Shown: positions 11,945-17,215 of the stretch, one piece after another | Numbering within the stretch: the stretch's first letter is position 1 | Layout of the letters: the number at the start of each line of letters is the position of its first letter | IMG/VR virus record: IMGVR_UViG_3300047471_000250 | Coordinates: 1-24,364 of that record | DNA length: 24,364 nucleotides | Reading direction: 5' to 3' (one strand) | DNA from: a virus | Made by a program: the position numbers and the translations under genes | The notes under the pieces: generated by a model | The model's database searches: none | Told to the model about the DNA's origin: nothing | What the model saw: only the letters and a program-made list of their open reading frames with translations

Positions 11945-12102
11945 TTCGTGAACGGCTTGTCGAAGAGGGCGGCAGCCTTGATCGCGTGCTGGCGGCAGTA
12001 GCCGACAAGGTCTCCGCTGGCCGTGACTCTCGTGTATTCGGTGCCGGTGGTGCAGCCGTGGACGGCGCAGATGGTGTTCAGCTTCGGCGAGAGGATCGTC
12101 AT
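11941..12102 (-). CDS. 53-aa putative zinc-binding protein
   Basis: 53 aa. CAVHGC (12-17) and YCRQH form a probable C-x4-C / C-x2-H zinc site. The remainder (TGTEYTRVTASGDLVGYC) would be a small beta hairpin between the two halves. It begins and ends with ATGA overlaps. Function unknown; tiny zinc proteins like this are abundant in actinobacteriophage early regions. Confidence 0.6.
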   Translation of the reverse strand: MTILSPKLNTICAVHGCTTGTEYTRVTASGDLVGYCRQHAIKAAALFDKPFTK

Positions 12103-12278
12103 GCTGGCGCCTCACCGGAGTCTTCCGCTGGATGAATAAAGCACCACCAGCGAAGGGCGCGACGAATCTCGGCAGCAACCGTCCGATCTTCGGAATCAGC
12201 GCGACGCCTGAGCGCATCGAGGAGTTCGACGTCGAGTTTGAGGTTGACCTTCTCGGTCAGGTATTGGTTGCTGCTCAT
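12099..12278 (-). CDS. Ribbon-helix-helix (Arc/CopG-like) DNA-binding protein
   Basis: 59 aa. After a short N-terminus the sequence VNLKLDVELLDALRRRADSE gives a beta strand with alternating polar residues followed by helix A. A turn and a second helix (RTVAAEIRRALRWW) complete an RHH fold. RHH dimers insert the strand pair in the DNA major groove. The gene sits second in the operon of the promoter at 12451-12479, whose -10 element is covered by an inverted repeat, so it is a candidate autorepressor. Start and stop are both set by ATGA overlaps. Confidence 0.72.
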   Translation of the reverse strand: MSSNQYLTEKVNLKLDVELLDALRRRADSEDRTVAAEIRRALRWWCFIHPAEDSGEAPA

Positions 12279-12442
12279 GCTGACGCGGCGTGCTCCTTCG
12301 CATACTCGACGAGCGCGATCTGCTCACGCATGGTCAGGTTGGGCCATGCCTCAGCGAATTCGTCGAAGCGGGCGGTGTCCTCGGCGACGATACGGAGTAT
12401 TTCGTGCATCGGCCGACCTTTGGGCTTGCTCTGTGTATCCAT
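12275..12442 (-). CDS. First early gene, 55-aa hypothetical protein
   Basis: 55 aa from the ATG at 12442, beginning MDTQSKPKGRPMHEILRIVA and ending with a charged helix (MREQIALVEYAKEHAASA). ATGs six codons upstream also exist, but one lies inside the -10 region, so the downstream start is preferred, possibly leaderless. The body is one helical acidic domain; no family recognised. The stop overlaps the RHH gene start as ATGA, so the two are made together. It might be a partner of the repressor or an unrelated early host-takeover protein. Confidence 0.6.
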   Translation of the reverse strand: MDTQSKPKGRPMHEILRIVAEDTARFDEFAEAWPNLTMREQIALVEYAKEHAASA

Positions 12443-12462
12443 GGGTGGCATTCTTACCACCC
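12443..12462. promoter_or_regulatory. Inverted-repeat operator candidate over the -10 element
   Basis: GGGTGG (plus 12443-12448) and CCACCC (12457-12462) form a perfect 6-base inverted repeat with an 8-base centre that holds the -10 hexamer. A protein bound here would block RNA polymerase. The second gene of the operon encodes a ribbon-helix-helix protein, a family that typically binds short inverted repeats and represses its own promoter. Autoregulation is therefore the simplest hypothesis. Confidence 0.5.
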
Positions 12463-12479
12463 CATGCCACGAGAGTCAA
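12451..12479 (-). promoter_or_regulatory. Early promoter, TTGACT-17 bp-TAAGAA
   Basis: On the minus strand TTGACT (12474-12479) is followed after exactly 17 bases by TAAGAA (12451-12456), with a TG one base before the -10 element (extended -10). The expected start of transcription falls within a few bases of the ATG at 12442, so the first mRNA may be leaderless, a common arrangement in actinobacteria. It lies in one of the few gaps in the gene tiling (12443-12486), between the late block and the early block, which makes it the best candidate for the promoter of the whole early operon. Confidence 0.65.
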
Positions 12480-12486
12480 GCAGACT

Positions 12487-12873
12487 TTACGTTGGGACCG
12501 GCTTCGCCCCAGTCCCATCCCAAAACACAGCCTGCCCCGCAGCGATCATCGCGTCGCCATAGCTCGCACCATTCGCGAGCGTCACCGCCCCGTCGAAGCG
12601 GCCACCGTACTTATCCCAGCCATGAGAGACGACCGTAACGAGGTCGCCGACCTTGATTAGCGTCTGCGCGTAGGCGAGCGCCGCCTTCCCAGCCACCGTT
12701 GAGAGCTCCGGCGCGTTGATTCCCACCACACGGCAGGCCAGCCGTGTCTTGCCGTTCCAGTCGTCACCGACGATCATGTGGTCGAACCCGAGGTCGATGT
12801 CGAGGGTCATCGTGTCACCATCGTGGATGCCGACGATCTTGGCCGGATAGGGTCCGAACGTCTGGTCGGTCAC
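12487..12873 (-). CDS. Staphylococcal-nuclease-like (SNase) protein
   Basis: 128 aa from the GTG at 12873 (GTGA overlap). The SNase fold motifs are in order: IHDGDTMTL (17-25), the metal-binding DGDT; LACRVVGINAPE (45-56), with the catalytic-type arginine R48 and the APE glutamate; and HGWDKYGGRFDG (84-95), equivalent to the second arginine region. The aspartate before T-P-E in the classical enzyme is N here. Enzymes of this fold cut DNA or RNA using calcium. There is no signal peptide. It is the last gene of the late/lysis block, immediately upstream of the early promoter, an unusual place for a nuclease. Degradation of host or competitor DNA at lysis is a guess. Confidence 0.72.
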   Translation of the reverse strand: MTDQTFGPYPAKIVGIHDGDTMTLDIDLGFDHMIVGDDWNGKTRLACRVVGINAPELSTVAGKAALAYAQTLIKVGDLVTVVSHGWDKYGGRFDGAVTLANGASYGDAMIAAGQAVFWDGTGAKPVPT

Positions 12874-13022
12874 AGCTTCGGCGCGAGAACAGCGACAGCC
12901 AGAGAGAGCAGGCCTCCTGCTGTCCATGCTGCCTCGTTGGCGCTGAACGCGCCGACCGCCGAAAGGAGCGAAACGGCGAAACAGACGACTGCAGCGAGTG
13001 CGGGGATCTGGTTGATGTTCAT
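12870..13022 (-). CDS. Small two-segment membrane protein (second holin candidate)
   Basis: 50 aa: MNINQIPALAAVVCFAVSLL begins with a first membrane segment, and a second (TAGGLLSLAVAVLAPK) ends the protein. It starts with an ATGA overlap after the coiled-coil gene and ends with a GTGA overlap into the nuclease gene. Two-segment proteins of this size near endolysins are often class II holins or antiholins. With the 59-aa protein upstream of the endolysin, this gives a possible holin/antiholin pair. Which is which cannot be told from sequence. Confidence 0.6.
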   Translation of the reverse strand: MNINQIPALAAVVCFAVSLLSAVGAFSANEAAWTAGGLLSLAVAVLAPKL

Positions 13023-13234
13023 GCTGGCGGGTTGAGAGCCGTGTTGGCTGCGGCGGTTGCCGTCTGGAGGTTCCCCGTTGCTGCGGTGAGAGCGTCGACC
13101 TCAGCCTGGAAGTCGGCGGCCGCGGGAGACGAGTTGATCTTGTCGATGAGAGCTGTGACGGCCGCGTCGATCGCGTCGGTGTGGGTGACGAGATCGGCGA
13201 CTGCCTGGTCAAGTGCTGCCTGGTCTGCTGCCAT
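13019..13234 (-). CDS. Small helical coiled-coil protein of the lysis cassette
   Basis: 71 aa, composed of short alanine-, threonine- and aspartate-rich helices (MAADQAALDQAVADLVTHTD and AEVDALTAATGNLQTATAA). Such repeats are common in small phage virion or lysis-associated proteins, but I cannot name a function. The start was chosen at the ATG (13234) because AGGAGG lies nine bases upstream. A TTG at 13312, overlapping the endolysin stop as TTGA, would add 26 residues (SSWRDLFGYATINSKLDDI and so on) and is a real alternative, since that extension is also amphipathic. The stop overlaps the next gene as ATGA. Confidence 0.65.
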   Translation of the reverse strand: MAADQAALDQAVADLVTHTDAIDAAVTALIDKINSSPAAADFQAEVDALTAATGNLQTATAAANTALNPPA

Positions 13235-13308
13235 GAGTTTGAGCCTCCTAGTGATGTCGTCGAGTTTGCTGTTGATGGTGGCGTAGCCGAACAGGTCGCG
13301 CCAACTAC

Positions 13309-13905
13309 TCAAGGCTTTCCCCAGTCCGGCCTGAATCCACCACGATGATATTCGTATCGCACCAAGCCGGCGAACGCCGACCAGAGATGCGGGTTCGTGG
13401 TCGGGCAGGAAGTGTGGCCGCCCCCGAGTTGTCCAAGGTCTCCGTGACGGCAGAACCCTGTGCCGTGGACGATCCCTGTGGCGTCGAGCTCCTTCGGCGG
13501 CAGGCCATGATGGTGGAGCAGATAGGCGGTGATGCGAGCGAGCTGGTGGAATCCTGCTGGGTCGGCCCCCAGCCAGATAGCGTCGGCGCTCTCGATCTCC
13601 ACCGCGTCGGGGTTGTAGTACGCCTCCGCCCATGCTTTCTGATGCCACGGCACCATCTGTGTCGCCTCACCCGGTACCGCGGAGCCCGGATAGACGATGT
13701 GCGCGCTGACCTGGCTCGAGGGCTGCTTGAAGAAGTTGATGACGCCCTGATAGGAGCGTGACTCGGCCTGTTCGTCGGTGAAGCGGACGCCCCAACGGTG
13801 AACGACTACGAGCCGGATCTTGGCCCCGTTGCGGGTGCCGCAGTTCGGCGTCGACTGCCACTTCAACTCTGGGAGGACGTGCGGCAGAACGGTTGCGGCG
13901 CTCAC
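13309..13905 (-). CDS. Endolysin: N-acetylmuramoyl-L-alanine amidase (Amidase_2 type)
   Basis: 198 aa, a single catalytic domain with no visible cell-wall-binding domain. RLVVVHRWGV (31-40) supplies the first zinc histidine, H36. QVSAHIVYPG (65-74) and QMVPWHQKAWAEA (83-95) are the substrate-side strands of the fold, and VEIE (102-105) is the usual conserved acid. FCRHGDLGQLGGGHTSCP (151-168) supplies the remaining ligands, C167 with H154 or H164. These enzymes cut the amide between muramic acid and the stem peptide. There is no signal peptide, so holin-dependent export is expected. The GTG start overlaps the upstream holin candidate's stop (GTGA). Confidence 0.85.
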   Translation of the reverse strand: MSAATVLPHVLPELKWQSTPNCGTRNGAKIRLVVVHRWGVRFTDEQAESRSYQGVINFFKQPSSQVSAHIVYPGSAVPGEATQMVPWHQKAWAEAYYNPDAVEIESADAIWLGADPAGFHQLARITAYLLHHHGLPPKELDATGIVHGTGFCRHGDLGQLGGGHTSCPTTNPHLWSAFAGLVRYEYHRGGFRPDWGKP

Positions 13906-14081
13906 GACTTCGGAACTTTGGTCCCAGCGAGGGCACCGCCGAGAAGGATGGCGAGGTCGCGGAGGCCGGTAGCGCCGATCGCGTCGGAGCCGCTGACGAT
14001 GACGACGACGGCGAGGGCGGCGATGGTGACTACGAGTGCGAGAGCGATCGATCCTTCGTTGATGGAATCTTTCCAGTCCAT
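13902..14081 (-). CDS. Putative holin (59-aa single-pass membrane protein)
   Basis: 59 aa: a short polar N-terminus (MDWKDSINEG), one hydrophobic segment SIALALVVTIAALAVVVIVS, then a polar turn and a weaker hydrophobic end (DLAILLGGALAGTKVPKS). Size, membrane segment and the 4-base GTGA overlap with the endolysin start are what one expects of a holin that releases or activates a cytoplasmic endolysin. Similar tiny proteins next to amidases are common in actinobacteriophages. The start is the ATG at 14081 with AGGGA a few bases upstream. No family motif proves holin activity, and there are two other membrane proteins in this cassette. Confidence 0.6.
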   Translation of the reverse strand: MDWKDSINEGSIALALVVTIAALAVVVIVSGSDAIGATGLRDLAILLGGALAGTKVPKS

Positions 14082-14120
14082 GTTGTCCCTACTTCCCGGT
14101 TGGGTTCCGGCGTTGCCGGT

Positions 14121-14633
14121 TCACGTTTTTCTTCTATCGCCCAGAAGTCCTAGAATCCGCGTCTGGTTTTCCATGCCGATATTCATCCTCTGCATCGCCT
14201 CATCATGCTGTCTCGCGAGCAAATCCAGAAGCGCGGAGAGGTCGGTCTTGGAGTGTTCGACGGCGAGAAGAGCCTTGACTGCTACGAGCTCGTTCTTTAG
14301 TTCATGGCGAAGAAGTCTCTGCTGTTCCGCGGACGTGGCTAGTTGCTCGTGGTACTGCTCTTGTAGTTCGAGCGTGTGTTCTTCTCTCTCTCGAGCGTGC
14401 TCCTCGAGGACTCTGATCTGCTCCTGCCTCTCTTCGGCGAGGTTGCGCCAGAAGGTTCGCATGTTGTTGCGGAAGCTGAAAACTCCGCCGGCGATGACGA
14501 CCAGCGACGCGACGATGATCGAGCCGATGGTGACCGTGTCTGAGAAGCGGACGGTTCCGAACACTCCATAGATCACTCCGGAGACTGCGAGCAGTCCGGA
14601 CCATCCCTTTGGTATTAGAAGATCCCACCCCAT
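14121..14633 (-). CDS. Membrane-anchored coiled-coil protein at the head of the lysis cassette
   Basis: 170 aa. Two hydrophobic segments are seen: WSGLLAVSGVIYGVFGTV (residues 11-28) and TIGSIIVASLVVIAGGVF (about 35-52). A long charged coiled coil follows, from about residue 62 to 140, with heptad-like LEEHAREREEHTLELQEQYH. The ATG directly abuts the TAG of the tail-tip gene. A 39-base gap containing a small CCGGC/GCCGG hairpin separates it from the holin candidate. Position between tail and endolysin suggests a lysis role (holin partner or envelope-spanning component), but a structural role is possible. I do not recognise a named family. Confidence 0.6.
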   Translation of the reverse strand: MGWDLLIPKGWSGLLAVSGVIYGVFGTVRFSDTVTIGSIIVASLVVIAGGVFSFRNNMRTFWRNLAEERQEQIRVLEEHAREREEHTLELQEQYHEQLATSAEQQRLLRHELKNELVAVKALLAVEHSKTDLSALLDLLARQHDEAMQRMNIGMENQTRILGLLGDRRKT

Positions 14634-15224
14634 CTAGATGTTGCCGCCAGCGTATGGTCCTAGATACTGCACGAACGTTTGAACGGCAACTGTGATGCTT
14701 GAACCAGACGCCAAATTGGCGTAGGGAAGGATCCACATGGGTGCAGGGTTTCCCGCTGTGGCATCGCCCAGTTCCCAGAAGAACGTGTGGACCTTCCCTG
14801 GCGCTCCACCATCCCAGGTATCTCCGACGACTGCGCCGGTTCGCCCGGGCTGGTAGAAGCTAATCGTGTGTCCGCCAATGAGAGAGTGATACGTGGTGAA
14901 CGCAACTCCCGCCGTTCCGCCCGTCACAAAATAGTTCTCGCTGACGATGTAGGTGCCGTTCAACAGGCACTTGATCCCCCACGGATCACCGGACTGTCCG
15001 CTGCCGTTCGCATTTGAGAAGACGGCGCTGTCGCTCGTCTCGAAAAGGGCTCCCGCGGTTCCTCCTTCCATTGAGAGGAACTGGTTGGTGCCCGCTCCGG
15101 TGACGGTCTGCGGTGTGCCGCCGTTTGTGAGGGACGCGAAGGGAACCTGGCCGATTCCTGGAATCGGGTCCGTCCCATTGGCGCCGTGCCTCGAGCCGTG
15201 CTGTAGATAGGGACGGTCGCTCAT
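14634..15224 (-). CDS. Tail-tip / receptor-binding-type minor tail protein
   Basis: 196 aa. The N-terminus carries LQHGSRHGANGTDPIPGIG, the H-x-x-x-H-x-x-G-x-D-P motif that opens many phage tail fibre and tail-tip proteins. The C-terminal 130 residues are glycine-, threonine- and tyrosine-rich and beta-like (FVTGGTAGVAFTTYHSLIGG, then SFYQPGRTGAVVGDTWDGG), as in small trimeric host-recognition domains of the C1q/TNF kind. The ATG at 15224 overlaps the minor tail stop as ATGA. No fibre-length collagen repeat is present, so this would be a short tip protein rather than a long fibre. Receptor binding is inferred. Confidence 0.55.
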   Translation of the reverse strand: MSDRPYLQHGSRHGANGTDPIPGIGQVPFASLTNGGTPQTVTGAGTNQFLSMEGGTAGALFETSDSAVFSNANGSGQSGDPWGIKCLLNGTYIVSENYFVTGGTAGVAFTTYHSLIGGHTISFYQPGRTGAVVGDTWDGGAPGKVHTFFWELGDATAGNPAPMWILPYANLASGSSITVAVQTFVQYLGPYAGGNI

Positions 15225-17215
15225 GCGCGCGCCGGAAACACGGAGTGGGTGTCGGCGGACCAGACAAACGGTGACAGCTCGAGGTTCAACTCCACATAGT
15301 CAAAGCTGGCGTTGGCCGGCCTTACGGTCATCTGGCGTCCCTCGACGAAGTAGCGGTCGGCGGTTGCGCCTCCGGTGAACCCGGTCCCGTCCGGGTAGCC
15401 GACTTTCACGTTCACGGTGTCGCTCACATCCGACTTCGTCAGACACGACCAGACATTCGCAGCCCTCGGTGTTGACGGGTTGATCGACTTCAACTGGATG
15501 GCGGTGATCGACTCTCGCGGATCCTTCTGGTTCTTGACCAGCAGTTCCGCGTACATGAGCGTCTCCGGGTAGTTTGCCGTGCTGTCGAAGATCCCGCGCT
15601 CAACCAGCAGATCGCTCATCGGAGGTGCTGCGTGCTTGCCGAAGTCTTCGATGCTGGTCGTGTCGGCGTACACCTGGGACGGCATCTGTGCGGGCGGCGT
15701 ATTCGCCGGATATGCGACGGCTACGTTTATCACCTCTGACCGTCCGCGGCCATAGGAGAGGACACGGATCTGGGTGCGTGTCGCGTCGGCGAGGACCGCC
15801 TTGCCGTCACCGAGCTGCCAGTTGTGGAAGTCCCAGCGTGCCGTGCCGGCGTCGGCTGCGACCCCGTCAGGGTCGAAGCGCCCATACCTCCCGTGGAACA
15901 CCACGCGGCCCTGACGATCCACGTACAGATTCGCGATGAAGGGAAACTCTGCATCGGCTGCGTCACGAAGAGCGGTGAGAGCGGACTCGTCAGCGTTGTA
16001 TTTGGTCTCCTGAACCGAGACATTTCCGCTGAACACGATGCTCCTGGTTGAGTCGATCAGGACGTCGGCGAGGATCTCGATGATCCTGTCGTCCACCGTC
16101 CCAGTCGTCTGCGCGTAGTAGACGCTGTCCTCAGACCCCGGAAGTGTTGGTAGGACACCATCCAGGCCGGGAGTGAGACCGTACCCTGCGAGGTAGTCGA
16201 AGATGTCGACGCACTCCAACTGGATGCTCGCGTTGACTGGGTCTCCGTTCTCGTCGGAGGCGTCGTCTATGTCATAGGTGACGTTGTCGATGTGCCCGCG
16301 GAACTGTGACTCCCACGAGGCAGCGATCGGATCGTAGAGCTGCAACATGATCTGGCGGCCGTCGAGCTTCTGAAAGTACGGGCTCGAGGCGTTCCTCGGA
16401 TCGAAGAGGGCGAGGTCGTGGTCGTTGATGTAGACGGTCGCGCTCCCGGTGTCGGTTTGCGCGAGCAGGGTTTGCCGTCCGCTCGTTATGTCGTAGCCGG
16501 AGACGAACGAGTTGGGGAACAATCCTCCCTGGTCGATGACCGTCCACGTTGGGTTCGCCACCAATGGTCCGTCGTCGAAGGCGATGAGGACGCGCCCCGC
16601 TGGGTTCTGGGTTGGCGTCGCAGTCGGATTACCCGACGCGCCGGCGCTCGCCACGCCTCCAACAAAGATGCGGTTGCAGTATTCGTTTCCATCCGAATGG
16701 TTCTGTAGGAGACCAACGAAACTTTTGCCAGCAGGATCAGTCGGAGACGTGGTGGTGAGCGTAATGGTGTGGCTTGTGCCGCCCGTGAACGGGCCTGCGG
16801 TCGTAGAGTCGGGGAGTCCTACACCGGTATAGGCGTCAAGTTCGTAGGTGACTCCTCCAACTGCGGTGAAGGTGACGGCGAGCGAGTTCGTGCCGTTGTA
16901 GACCCATGTGACGGGCGTGAAGACGTGGCCGGACGTGGATCCCGTTCCTTCGGAGAAGATGTTGTCGTAAAGGCACGGGTCAGATGTACTGACGCTGCTG
17001 CTGTCGCCGTGGTAGATGTAGGCGCCGAACAGGAAACCGGCCCCATCACCACCAACCCCCGTCGTCGTCATCGTCAGGGAAGCGCCAGTTGCTACCGCCG
17101 TGATGACTGCGGAGCCGCTATCGGAACAGGAGAGTTCGTAGTAGTCGCCGGCGATGGCGTCGTCGATCGAGACGATGAGGGTGCCCGTCCCGTCGTATTG
17201 CCATGTGGCGGCCAT
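15221..17215 (-). CDS. Minor tail protein (tail hub / distal tail structural protein)
   Basis: 664 aa. The first part holds two related beta units: TWQYDGTGTLIVSIDDA with DYYELSC at residues 4-30, and TWVYNGTNSLAVTFTAVGG with YELDAY at about 105-131, an internal duplication. From about residue 208 the protein reads RVLIAFDDGPLVANPTW, then a region with ITSGRQTLLAQTDTGSATVY and GRQIMLQLYDP, as seen in minor tail (hub) proteins of actinobacteriophages. The end is a strand-rich domain (FDYVELNLELSPFVWS). It lies directly after the tape measure gene with a 1-base TAATG overlap and is coupled to the next gene by ATGA. Hub function is inferred from order and from this pattern. Confidence 0.7.
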   Translation of the reverse strand: MAATWQYDGTGTLIVSIDDAIAGDYYELSCSDSGSAVITAVATGASLTMTTTGVGGDGAGFLFGAYIYHGDSSSVSTSDPCLYDNIFSEGTGSTSGHVFTPVTWVYNGTNSLAVTFTAVGGVTYELDAYTGVGLPDSTTAGPFTGGTSHTITLTTTSPTDPAGKSFVGLLQNHSDGNEYCNRIFVGGVASAGASGNPTATPTQNPAGRVLIAFDDGPLVANPTWTVIDQGGLFPNSFVSGYDITSGRQTLLAQTDTGSATVYINDHDLALFDPRNASSPYFQKLDGRQIMLQLYDPIAASWESQFRGHIDNVTYDIDDASDENGDPVNASIQLECVDIFDYLAGYGLTPGLDGVLPTLPGSEDSVYYAQTTGTVDDRIIEILADVLIDSTRSIVFSGNVSVQETKYNADESALTALRDAADAEFPFIANLYVDRQGRVVFHGRYGRFDPDGVAADAGTARWDFHNWQLGDGKAVLADATRTQIRVLSYGRGRSEVINVAVAYPANTPPAQMPSQVYADTTSIEDFGKHAAPPMSDLLVERGIFDSTANYPETLMYAELLVKNQKDPRESITAIQLKSINPSTPRAANVWSCLTKSDVSDTVNVKVGYPDGTGFTGGATADRYFVEGRQMTVRPANASFDYVELNLELSPFVWSADTHSVFPARA

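Noticed and set aside
13798-14571. Plus-strand open frame of 257 codons across the lysis cassette
   Set aside because: Runs antisense across the endolysin, holin candidate and coiled-coil genes, is serine-rich by antisense of coiled-coil codons, and has no gene-like start.
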